This document shows, piece by piece, positions 26,047 to 33,234 of a stretch of 55,532 nucleotides of DNA. The position numbers and the translations under genes are program-made. This DNA is from Candidatus Latescibacterota bacterium (lineage in GTDB: Bacteria; Krumholzibacteriota; Krumholzibacteriia; Krumholzibacteriales; Krumholzibacteriaceae), in NCBI GenBank assembly GCA_019038625.1, contig JAHOYU010000031.1:1-55532 (forward strand). The letters are read 5' to 3'. The notes under the pieces were generated by a model, which had not been told where the DNA came from, made no database searches, and worked only from the letters and a program-made list of their open reading frames with translations. Within the stretch, counting starts at the first letter, position 1. Each line of letters opens with the position of its first letter.

Positions 26047-27525
26047 ATGCACGATCTAACCAGTCTGACAGCCATCGAACTTCTTGGCCTCTACGAGCGA
26101 GGTGAGACGATTCCGTCCAAGGTCCTCAGAGCTTGCCTGGATGGGATCGAATCGAAAGAAGCTGTAGTCGGGGCCTTTCTTCATGTTGACGCAGAAGGGG
26201 CTATGGCGCGAGCTTCAAAGCTGGACGCGGAAGGAATCGGTGGGCGACCTCTATTCGGAGTGCCGGTTGCCGTAAAAGATAATATCTGCACAAGTACGAT
26301 GCCGACGACCTGCGCGTCACGCATTCTGGGAAGTTATCGACCTCCATATGATGCTACCGTTGTCAGACGACTGGAAGATGCGGGTGCTGTTATCGTTGGA
26401 AAGACGAATCTTGATGAATTCGCAATGGGGTCCTCAACTGAGAATTCAGCCTTTCACACTACACGCAATCCGTGGGATGAGAGCCGTGCTCCTGGAGGAT
26501 CGAGTGGTGGATCAGCGGCCGCGGTCGCGGCCTGTATGGTACCCGTCGCTCTAGGTTCGGATACAGGGGGATCGATTCGTCAGCCAGCCTCGTTCTGTGG
26601 GGTGACCGGTATCAAGGGCACTTATGGAAGGGTATCCAGGTACGGTTTGATCGCATTCGCGAGTAGCCTCGACCAGATCGGACCCATTGCGAGGGATGTG
26701 GAGGACTGCGCTCTTGTGATGGGGGTGCTTTCAGGGGAAGACCCTCTCGATGCGACATCTATAGCGGGAGATACTGAGTTCTGGAAAGATTCTTCCGGCG
26801 GGGGTATCGACGGTTTGAGAGTCGGCCTTCCATTAGAAAACTCCAAATGGGAGATGGATCTTGATGTAAGAGAGCTCTTTGATCAGGCTGTCAACGCGAT
26901 CATCGAGTCGGGATGCACGACTGGCGGTGCCCGACTTCCGGAAATGGATAAATCGATAGCCTGTTACTATATTATCGCCAACGCGGAGGCTTCTTCGAAC
27001 CTCGCGAGATATGACGGTGTCAGGTATGGTATGAGGTCTGATGCCGATACTTTGACCCGGATGTATGAAGAGACGAGAGGAGAAGGCTTCGGAGCAGAAG
27101 TCAAAAGAAGGATCCTTCTGGGAACATATGTACTCTCTTCCGGATACTACGATCTGTACTATTCCAGAGCACTGCACGCGCGAGAGGAAATAAAGCGGGA
27201 TTTCAGAAAAATATTCGAACAGTATGACGCGATCATACTTCCGACGACTCCTGAACCGGCATTCGAACTGGGAGAAAGACTCGATGATCCATTGTCGATG
27301 TACATGTCGGATATATTTACTACGCCCGCCAGCATAGCTGGACTTCCCGCCATTTCCGTGCCGGTCGGAGTAACGGTCGACGGGCTTCCTGTGGGGATGC
27401 AGGTAATCGCTGCAGAGGGAAGGGAAGATATGGTCTTCCGGGTTGCCGGGACCCTGCAAAGATCGTTCGGTTTCAATAAACGCTACTACAGCCTGTCCGA
27501 TGAGAGTGGGGAGGGTGATCGATGA
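26047..27525 (+). CDS. gatA: Asp-tRNA(Asn)/Glu-tRNA(Gln) amidotransferase subunit A
   Basis: GatA is the glutaminase subunit, releasing ammonia that is channelled to GatB. It is an amidase-signature enzyme. The catalytic Lys is in [10 protein letters not shown] (about residue 79), and the Ser-cisSer-Lys triad is completed in [12 protein letters not shown] and the [16 protein letters not shown] block. The 492-residue length is typical. The ATG lies 12 nt after gatC and the 3' end overlaps gatB by 4 nt. Presence of the complete gatCAB set implies that Gln-tRNA and/or Asn-tRNA is made by the indirect route here. Confidence 0.97.
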   Translation: MHDLTSLTAIELLGLYERGETIPSKVLRACLDGIESKEAVVGAFLHVDAEGAMARASKLDAEGIGGRPLFGVPVAVKDNICTSTMPTTCASRILGSYRPPYDATVVRRLEDAGAVIVGKTNLDEFAMGSSTENSAFHTTRNPWDESRAPGGSSGGSAAAVAACMVPVALGSDTGGSIRQPASFCGVTGIKGTYGRVSRYGLIAFASSLDQIGPIARDVEDCALVMGVLSGEDPLDATSIAGDTEFWKDSSGGGIDGLRVGLPLENSKWEMDLDVRELFDQAVNAIIESGCTTGGARLPEMDKSIACYYIIANAEASSNLARYDGVRYGMRSDADTLTRMYEETRGEGFGAEVKRRILLGTYVLSSGYYDLYYSRALHAREEIKRDFRKIFEQYDAIILPTTPEPAFELGERLDDPLSMYMSDIFTTPASIAGLPAISVPVGVTVDGLPVGMQVIAAEGREDMVFRVAGTLQRSFGFNKRYYSLSDESGEGDR

Positions 27526-28955
27526 GCGCCGGCAGGTATGAAACGGTTATCGGGCTGGAAATCCATGTTCAGCTTCTTACATCGACAAAGCTGTTCTGCG
27601 CGTGTCCCGCTGAATTCGGAGGAGAACCTAATTCACGTATCTGTCCGGTCTGCCTCGGTCTTCCTGGAGCTCTTCCGGCCGTTAACCGGGAAGCAGTAAA
27701 AATGGCCGTACTGCTCGGAACAGCACTTGGATGCGATGTGCGAAGTCGTTCGGTCTTCGCCAGGAAGAATTATTTTTATCCGGATTGTCCGCGAAACTAC
27801 CAGATCTCGATGTTCGATAAGCCTCTCTGCGAGAACGGTGTCGTCGAATTGGACTCGGACGATGCACCTGTCAGGATAAGGATCGAGAGAGTACACCTGG
27901 AAGACGATTCGGGAAAATTGATCCATGAGAGTGATGGGGGAAGCCTCGTTGATTTCAACAGGTGCGGTGTTCCTCTGGCCGAGATAGTTACGATGCCCGA
28001 TCTACGCACGCCAGCTGAAGCCCGCATGCTGGTGAAGCAACTGAGGCAGCTTGTGAGGTATCTTGGGATCTGTGACGGCAACCTGGAAGAAGGATCGATG
28101 CGGTGCGACGTCAACGTAAGCCTCAGAAATCCTGGCGAGACAGAGCTAGGGACCAAAACAGAGATAAAGAATCTCAATTCGTTCAAGGCTATAGAATCGG
28201 GGCTGGAAGCTGAGATCGTTCGTCAGGCCGCTTTGCTCGATGCCGGAAAAGAGATCGAGCAGGTGACCAGCCTGTGGGACAGTCAGCACAGGGAATCCGT
28301 GGTGATGAGGAGTAAAGAGAAAGCTCACGATTACAGGTATTTCAGAGAGCCTGATCTTGAGGACCTCGTCCTTGATGAAGGACTCCTGAAAAAAGTGGAA
28401 TCCCTCATGCCAGAATTGCCACGAGAGAGAAGGGGGAGGTTCGTCGATCAATACGGACTCTCCGATTATGACTCAGTTGTTTTGACATCCGAAAAGGAAA
28501 TAGCCGACTATTTCGAGGAAGTTGCACGTCTTTCGGGTGATCCCAGGTCTAGCTCGAACTGGATCATGAGAGAAGTCATGGGAGAACTTAATAATACTGG
28601 AAAGGATATCAGGAGCTTCGGTGTATCCCCCGAAGGGTTGTCAGAACTGATCAAGGAGATAGCATCGGGAAGGATCAGCGCGACAGCTGGTGGAGAGGTC
28701 TTCGGGGAGATGGTCCGTTCCGATGTCGAACCCGGAGACGCGATCGCATCTCTCGGCCTCGAACAGGTCAGTGGTGAGGATGAGATCTCGGAGATGGTCG
28801 GGACAGTGCTTGAAGCCGCACCAGACGAGGTGCGAAGATACAGGGAAGGGGAGAGGAAATTGCTTGGATATTTTGTCGGACAGGTGATGAAGATGAGCGG
28901 AGGCAGGGCGAACCCTTCAAAAGTGAACGAGATCCTTAAGGAACGACTGCATTGA
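27522..28955 (+). CDS. gatB: Asp-tRNA(Asn)/Glu-tRNA(Gln) amidotransferase subunit B
   Basis: GatB binds the misacylated tRNA, phosphorylates the side-chain carboxylate and performs amidation. The N-terminal cradle shows ETVIGLEIHVQLLTSTKLFC with zinc-binding Cys pairs (CACP and CPVCLGLPG), RKNYFYPDCPRNYQISMFDKP, and the GSMRCDVNVSL motif. The C-terminal helical and YqeY-like tail ends with KMSGGRANPSKVNEIL. It is 477 residues long, the normal size. Start and gatA stop overlap as ATGA. Confidence 0.97.
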   Translation: MSAGRYETVIGLEIHVQLLTSTKLFCACPAEFGGEPNSRICPVCLGLPGALPAVNREAVKMAVLLGTALGCDVRSRSVFARKNYFYPDCPRNYQISMFDKPLCENGVVELDSDDAPVRIRIERVHLEDDSGKLIHESDGGSLVDFNRCGVPLAEIVTMPDLRTPAEARMLVKQLRQLVRYLGICDGNLEEGSMRCDVNVSLRNPGETELGTKTEIKNLNSFKAIESGLEAEIVRQAALLDAGKEIEQVTSLWDSQHRESVVMRSKEKAHDYRYFREPDLEDLVLDEGLLKKVESLMPELPRERRGRFVDQYGLSDYDSVVLTSEKEIADYFEEVARLSGDPRSSSNWIMREVMGELNNTGKDIRSFGVSPEGLSELIKEIASGRISATAGGEVFGEMVRSDVEPGDAIASLGLEQVSGEDEISEMVGTVLEAAPDEVRRYREGERKLLGYFVGQVMKMSGGRANPSKVNEILKERLH

Positions 28956-28958
28956 TGA

Positions 28959-29549
28959 TCAATCCCGCAGGATCCTGCGGACTATCTGTCCGAAAGAAAG
29001 ACTCATACAAAGTATGATCAGGATATAGACCGAGAGAAGGATTCGAAAATCTACCGCTTCATACCATCCGTTCATCTTTCCGGCAGCCGAGACCAATCCA
29101 TCGATAAGCGCGATGTATGCCCTCGACGGTCCCGATATGACATCCGATAGCCAGGCAGACAGTGAGTTCAATGTGGAATCGTAGAATGTCGAATACGATT
29201 CACTCAATCCCGGGAGCACTCTCTCTACAGATTTTCTGAAGATAAAGAAAAAGATGGAGATAGATAAAAGGCCAGAAGCAGCAAAACCGGGTCTGCCGAA
29301 CCTGAAGATGGATAATATACTCTTTTTCTCGAGTCCCAGACTGGTTATGACTCGAGAGGCAACCAATCCAGGAAGAGGTATCTCGTTCTTCAGTTCTCTG
29401 AGTTGCGGCTCAAGTGAAGTCCAGGCATCAGCCATCTCAGCGCAGTCCCCGCAAGAGGCGATGTGAGCTTCAAGATCCCGGGCTGTCTCGACAGAGAGCT
29501 TACCCTCATAATAAAGTGCAAGAAGCTTTTCAGTTCCGATGCAATCCAT
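28959..29549 (-). CDS. Zinc-finger anti-sigma factor, membrane-bound
   Basis: This is a predicted ZAS-type anti-sigma factor for the ECF sigma encoded directly upstream. The N-terminal 45 residues hold the zinc motif HxxxCxxC (His29, Cys33, Cys36, with Cys3 near the start). A linker leads to one hydrophobic segment (about 88-106), a middle region of about 60 residues, and a second hydrophobic segment near the C-terminus (about 168-190). Two membrane spans suggest that a periplasmic loop senses the signal. Its ATG overlaps the sigma-factor stop (TAATG), as expected for a co-regulated pair. It converges on gatB with only 3 nt between the stops. Confidence 0.85.
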   Translation of the reverse strand: MDCIGTEKLLALYYEGKLSVETARDLEAHIASCGDCAEMADAWTSLEPQLRELKNEIPLPGLVASRVITSLGLEKKSILSIFRFGRPGFAASGLLSISIFFFIFRKSVERVLPGLSESYSTFYDSTLNSLSAWLSDVISGPSRAYIALIDGLVSAAGKMNGWYEAVDFRILLSVYILIILCMSLSFGQIVRRILRD

Positions 29550-30106
29550 TATTCCCTCTCTGATTTCCCGTTTTCAATGTTCATCATCCTTTTCAATTGA
29601 ACTTTTGCCCTGAAAAGGTATGTCTTTACAGTACCCTCGGGCAGATCAAGAATCTCCGAAATCTCAGAGTATGACCTCTCAGCTGTATATCGCAATTCTA
29701 TCACATCCCTGTACCTGGCATCGAGGCGGGATATATGGTCTCGCAGCCTCCCGGCAATATTTTTTTGTTCATATAACCTGTCAGGGCGGTCTTTGTCTGT
29801 TCCGATCTCGGGTAGCTCGTCGATCGGAATAGAAGGCTTCGACTTTCCAACTGCGTTGAGGGCCTCATTCCGCGCGATACGGTATATCCAGGTCGATAAC
29901 TTCGCTCCATGTCTGAACCCGGGCAGGCCTTTGAAAATTTTGATAAATATATCCTGAACGACGTCGTCGATATCCGTCGAACCTCTGAATACAGCCCTGA
30001 CGGCCGAATAGACAACGTTGTTGTTCTGTTCGATGATCCTGGTGAAGGCTCTGCAATCGCCATCGATAGACCGTCTGACCAGTTCATGGTCTCTATCACC
30101 TCTCAA
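29549..30106 (-). CDS. ECF-family RNA polymerase sigma factor
   Basis: This is an extracytoplasmic-function sigma factor. Region 2 is seen in IDDVVQDIFIKIFKGLPGFR and LSTWIYRIARNEALNAVGK, and region 4 in LDARYRDVIELRYTAERSYS with SEISEILDLPEGTVKTYLFRA. Regions 1 and 3 are absent, as usual, and the length is 185. The start is TTG (30104-30106) with a well-placed GGAGG just upstream; ATGs further in are out of frame. The next gene encodes its probable anti-sigma. A candidate autoregulated promoter (TGAAAC, 16 bp, TGTC) lies 18 bp upstream, and a matching one faces the divergent gene at 30302. Confidence 0.93.
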   Translation of the reverse strand: MRGDRDHELVRRSIDGDCRAFTRIIEQNNNVVYSAVRAVFRGSTDIDDVVQDIFIKIFKGLPGFRHGAKLSTWIYRIARNEALNAVGKSKPSIPIDELPEIGTDKDRPDRLYEQKNIAGRLRDHISRLDARYRDVIELRYTAERSYSEISEILDLPEGTVKTYLFRAKVQLKRMMNIENGKSERE

Positions 30107-30124
30107 TTAATCCTCCAGAGGTAT

Positions 30125-30150
30125 GACAGGCTGGGTGAAGAAATGTTTCA
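30125..30150 (-). promoter_or_regulatory. Candidate ECF promoter for the sigma/anti-sigma operon
   Basis: Read on the minus strand, TGAAAC (30145-30150), 16 bp and TGTC (30125-30128) resemble ECF -35 (GAAC/GAAAC) and -10 (GTC) elements. The same pair with identical spacing occurs facing the other way at 30205-30230. The predicted leader of the sigma gene is only about 12 nt but includes its GGAGG. Confidence 0.6.
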
Positions 30151-30204
30151 AGAATATTATGGGAAACTGAGTTTTTATGCAACGACACGATTTCTGAAAA
30201 TATT

Positions 30205-30230
30205 TGAAACATTATCGTGACGCGGATGTC
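30205..30230 (+). promoter_or_regulatory. Candidate ECF promoter for the divergent membrane-protein gene
   Basis: TGAAAC (30205-30210), 16 bp and TGTC (30227-30230) match the facing copy at 30125-30150 in both elements and in spacing. The predicted transcript start is about 65 nt before the ATG at 30302. This supports control of the downstream gene by the ECF sigma factor. Confidence 0.6.
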
Positions 30231-30301
30231 CAATTAACGTATCGAATGAAATTGGAATGATTAAGAAACCATTAGTCGGGTAAGAGGAAAGGGGCTGGAG
30301 A

Positions 30302-30667
30302 ATGTTTGATCTGACACCATCGGCAATAGCCATAGCGATTCCCGTCATGTTTCTGCTGGCAGGGGTAGCGATCACGATAACGGCAATTATCGTTGAAGGA
30401 GGAAAAAAGGAACTTCTTCACAAGGAGAGATTGTTAGCTATGGAGAAGGCTTTGGAACTTCCCAAACTTGAAGAAAAGAAGAAACGTCCGAAATATCTTG
30501 CTATGCGAGCCTGGGGATTCGTGTTCCTTTTCCCCGGTTTTGGGTTGATGATAGGACTGCACGTAGTAAACGGTTTTGAGGGAAGTGTGTGGGCCCTTAT
30601 GCCGATGGGGCTTGGCGCGGGCCTCTTGCTCGCCTCATACCTGGAAAAGAAAGAGGGCATCAAGTAG
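30302..30667 (+). CDS. Small membrane protein (DUF6249-like), probable ECF target
   Basis: The 121-residue protein has one N-terminal hydrophobic segment (about 8-33). A charged cytoplasmic stretch with many Lys and Glu (KKELLHKERLLAMEKALELP) follows, then two hydrophobic segments near 72-90 and 95-113. The arrangement of an N-terminal span, a short charged helix with the pattern ERLLAMEKALE and C-terminal spans resembles DUF6249-type membrane proteins, which I know as hypothetical companions of ECF systems; the assignment is tentative. It is divergent from the ECF sigma gene, shares a mirrored promoter with it and ends at a strong terminator, so it is a one-gene unit. Confidence 0.75.
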   Translation: MFDLTPSAIAIAIPVMFLLAGVAITITAIIVEGGKKELLHKERLLAMEKALELPKLEEKKKRPKYLAMRAWGFVFLFPGFGLMIGLHVVNGFEGSVWALMPMGLGAGLLLASYLEKKEGIK

Positions 30668-30695
30668 AGTGAAATCAGTAAATGATTCCAGAATA

Positions 30696-30727
30696 GGCCG
30701 GAAGGGAGAAAGCCCTACCGGCCTTTT
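30696..30727 (+). terminator. Intrinsic terminator after the DUF6249-like gene
   Basis: A stem of GGCCGG + AGGG pairs with CCCT + CCGGCC, interrupted by one A-A mismatch, with a 6-nt loop, and is followed by TTTT. It starts 29 nt after the stop of the gene at 30302-30667. Confidence 0.88.
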
Positions 30728-30744
30728 CTGTCGAAAGCTAACCC

Positions 30745-30773
30745 TTGAATCTCTTTTTATTGACTCATACAAT
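30745..30773 (+). promoter_or_regulatory. Sigma-70-type promoter for the WD40 lipoprotein gene
   Basis: A -35 TTGAAT (30745-30750) and a -10 TACAAT (30768-30773) with a 17-bp spacer lie 51 bp before the ATG at 30824, directly after the preceding terminator. Confidence 0.8.
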
Positions 30774-30823
30774 ACTCGGCTGTATCTTTAAACAGGAGCG
30801 TTCTTCTTTCCAGTGAGGGACTT

Positions 30824-32308
30824 ATGCGATCGGTAAGTTTGATTGTCATCGTTTTGCTGGTTTTGCCGGCATGCACATTCAATATTCCTGAACCACGAGT
30901 CATGCCAAAAGGGTTCGACGATCTGTCAGGGATCGCTGTTCCTGTTGATACGTTCGGGCCGCTGGCCGGTCCGGTTATCAGGGTCGATTTCAGGGCAGGA
31001 AGCAATATTCTGGTCTGTCTCAGCAAAGAAGGGTCCGACAGGTCGATGATCGAATTCTGGTATGCCGATTCAGGACGGAAGATCGAATCGTTTCGGAACG
31101 AAGAATTTCTCGACCTCGAAGCCATATTCAGCCACGATGGAAAAAGTGTCGCGATCGGTAGTCTGACTGCTTTCCTGATAGACTCTGAAGATTTTGGGCT
31201 GAAGAGATCATTCACCGCGGATGCCTACATCGATGAAAGACTCATCGATCTAAACAGCGAGATCGCCTGGCCGTTCGTCATCAGAAATGTAGAGTACCAG
31301 AAGAAATATCATTTTGTATCTGCGATCGCGTTCTCTCCGGACGACCGTTTCATAGTGTCGGGACACGAGAATCATCATATAAAGGTCTGGGATACGAGTA
31401 CAGGCCGGCTTCTGAACTCAATGGGAATGTCCTCTATCCATGGGGCGGTCACAGAAACGGCGTTCAGTCCAGACGGCCGATATATCGCCGCGTGCCAGTA
31501 TCTGGGAAATATTCACATCTGGACATTTCCGGACTATCGCGAGATCGACCTGGCGGATCCGGACAGGAGTGTCAATGCCATATCCTTCGATCCTTATTCT
31601 GGACTTCTGGCAGGTGGATGTTCCGATGGTTCAATAGTGATATGGGAGGTTCAGACAGGAAAGATAGTGCGTGATTACGACGGGCATCTGAAGGAGATCC
31701 TTGCTCTCGAATTCACGAAAGACGGACTATTTATAGGTAGCTGCGGCACAGACAATACGGTTCAGATAAGAAATGCGGTCACCGGTGAACCTGTAATGGT
31801 TCTTGTCGGGCATTCCAGGCAGGTGAATGATTTAGCGTTCAATTCCAACGCGTCGCTCCTGGCGAGTTGTAGTGACGATATGAAGGTCATTCTATGGGAT
31901 ATCTCGGCTGCTGGACTTTGCCCTGATCCTGCATCGATACCCCAGCCCGTGTTTCCCGTAAGGCTTTCCTGCGAAGTCGAATATGTAGACCGTTCGGGAG
32001 ATGGATATCTTGGGAGGGAGGAAAGTTCAGCGCTCAGATTCACCATCAGAAACGATGGTGCAGGAACGGCGTACCAGCTGGTGTCGATGATCCTCCCGGA
32101 TTCTCTGGGCCTGGATCTGTCCCTGAATCGATTGCCAGTAGTACCAATGATCCTTCCAGGCAGGAGAAAAGTCATCTATACAGGAATAACAGGAGGAACT
32201 GCTCTTGAGCAGGGTAAAGCCTCTTTCAGTCTCCGCGTATATGAGTTCAACGGGTTCCATTTACAAAAACCACTCAGGTTCACCATACCTTTAAGGTCGA
32301 TCGATTGA
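30824..32308 (+). CDS. WD40-repeat lipoprotein with EF-hand-like loop
   Basis: This is a predicted lipoprotein (signal VLLVLPAC, Cys17) with a WD40 beta-propeller over about residues 40-370. Repeats include AIAFSPDDRFIVSGHENHHI, TAFSPDGRYIAACQ, ISFDPYSGLLAGGCSDGSI, LEFTKDGLFIGSCGTDNTV and LAFNSNASLLASCSDDMKV, most ending in the W(D/E) signature. A C-terminal domain of about 120 residues starts at 380. It opens with DRSGDGYLGREE (389-400), which matches the 12-residue EF-hand calcium loop at every key position, and continues as an Ig-like beta-sandwich of the type found after propellers in other bacteria. Function unknown; a scaffold at the outer envelope is likely. Confidence 0.85.
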   Translation: MRSVSLIVIVLLVLPACTFNIPEPRVMPKGFDDLSGIAVPVDTFGPLAGPVIRVDFRAGSNILVCLSKEGSDRSMIEFWYADSGRKIESFRNEEFLDLEAIFSHDGKSVAIGSLTAFLIDSEDFGLKRSFTADAYIDERLIDLNSEIAWPFVIRNVEYQKKYHFVSAIAFSPDDRFIVSGHENHHIKVWDTSTGRLLNSMGMSSIHGAVTETAFSPDGRYIAACQYLGNIHIWTFPDYREIDLADPDRSVNAISFDPYSGLLAGGCSDGSIVIWEVQTGKIVRDYDGHLKEILALEFTKDGLFIGSCGTDNTVQIRNAVTGEPVMVLVGHSRQVNDLAFNSNASLLASCSDDMKVILWDISAAGLCPDPASIPQPVFPVRLSCEVEYVDRSGDGYLGREESSALRFTIRNDGAGTAYQLVSMILPDSLGLDLSLNRLPVVPMILPGRRKVIYTGITGGTALEQGKASFSLRVYEFNGFHLQKPLRFTIPLRSID

Positions 32309-32385
32309 GTAATTCAGACCATTCCATAGTTTAGCTTCATCCATCCACAGACAAATTCGCAGGAAAACAGGATGCCCACTTCGAT

Positions 32386-32414
32386 TTTACTGGAAATAGA
32401 TTCTGGAATGTAAT
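32386..32414 (+). promoter_or_regulatory. Possible promoter for the lamin-tail gene
   Basis: TTTACT (32386-32391) and TGTAAT (32409-32414) are separated by 17 bp. The -35 is only a 4/6 match and the -10 a 5/6 match. The predicted start near 32421 would place the hairpin at 32435-32456 and the palindrome at 32461-32472 in the mRNA leader. Confidence 0.5.
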
Positions 32415-32434
32415 AAAATACGCGCTGTGGAAGT

Positions 32435-32472
32435 GAAAACGGGGCGGACCGTTTTCCGAGGGAAACGTTTCC
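32435..32472 (+). repeat. Hairpin plus adjacent 12-nt palindrome in the lamin-tail gene leader
   Basis: Arms GAAAACGG and CCGTTTTC (32435-32442 and 32449-32456) enclose the loop GGCGGA. Four bases later comes the perfect palindrome GGAAACGTTTCC (32461-32472), 14 nt before the Shine-Dalgarno. The hairpin may serve as a weak terminator for the WD40 gene or as a structured leader. Confidence 0.7.
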
Positions 32473-32497
32473 TGAGGAGGAGGAAGGGAGGATGAGG

Positions 32498-33139
32498 ATG
32501 AGGAGACTATTCCGTTTTTTCATGCCCGTCACTATTTTTTCAATGACAATTCTGAGTGTTGTTTCCGGTCTTTCGGCACAGGTCGTTATAAACGAGTTCA
32601 TGGCTGACCCTGCCAGGGATTGGGACGGTGATGGAGAGTACTATTACCGGGACGACGAGTGGGTAGAGATCCTGAATGTCGGTGAGACCTCTGTGGATCT
32701 TGACGGCTATATGCTGACCGACGCGGAGGGTGCAGGTGTCTGGAGATACGGTTTCTCCGGGATCATACAGCCCGGGCAGATCATGATCGTGTTCGGGAGT
32801 GATTCAAGGGCCTGGGAGGAATCCAGCGGGAATCCTGCATACGGCCTGAGTCTTAACAATACCGGAGACATGATATCACTGTTCCATGTCTCGGCGGGTG
32901 ATACGGTGCTTATGGATGAGGTGACATATGGAGCAAGCGCCGCGCAGGATGACAGGTCGGCTGGTCGAAGTCTTCATGCCGAAAGGGAATGGGAGATATT
33001 CGATGCCTATAATCCCTGTGGAGGCAATTGTGATCCAATAGGAAACGGTTGTGTCCCGACTCCGGGCATGGTGAACACCTGCACGACATCGGCGACGCCC
33101 TCCTCGTGGGGGAGGATAAAAAAGATGTATAACAGCTGA
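32498..33139 (+). CDS. Lamin-tail-domain (LTD) exported protein
   Basis: This is an exported protein of 213 residues made mostly of one lamin-tail domain, an Ig-like fold seen in bacterial surface and secreted proteins. After the signal peptide (ending near SGLSAQ) the domain shows VVINEFMADP, a DWDGDGEYYY turn with the spacing of a calcium-binding loop, DEWVEILNVGETSVDLDGYML, and PGQIMIVFG. Four Cys residues lie near the C-terminus. The last residues (SSWGRIKKMYNS) follow a low-complexity TSATP linker and could be a short sorting or anchoring tail. ATG 32492 is in frame, but GGAGG is better placed for 32498. Confidence 0.85.
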   Translation: MRRLFRFFMPVTIFSMTILSVVSGLSAQVVINEFMADPARDWDGDGEYYYRDDEWVEILNVGETSVDLDGYMLTDAEGAGVWRYGFSGIIQPGQIMIVFGSDSRAWEESSGNPAYGLSLNNTGDMISLFHVSAGDTVLMDEVTYGASAAQDDRSAGRSLHAEREWEIFDAYNPCGGNCDPIGNGCVPTPGMVNTCTTSATPSSWGRIKKMYNS

Positions 33140-33171
33140 TCACGCGGGAGGATATCCAGCGTTGATCGATT

Positions 33172-33192
33172 AACCGGTCCGCCCCGGTTTTC
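33172..33192 (+). repeat. Hairpin after the lamin-tail gene, inverted relative of 32435-32456
   Basis: Arms AACCGG (33172-33177) and CCGGTT (33184-33189) enclose TCCGCC, the reverse complement of the loop in the upstream hairpin. Over 17 bases the two elements are inverted copies with one inserted base. A short T-run follows (TTTTC), so it may also act as a weak terminator. Confidence 0.65.
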
Positions 33193-33234
33193 TGCTTTAC
33201 TGGTCAATATTCTTGTGGTAGCTTCCATATCGCA

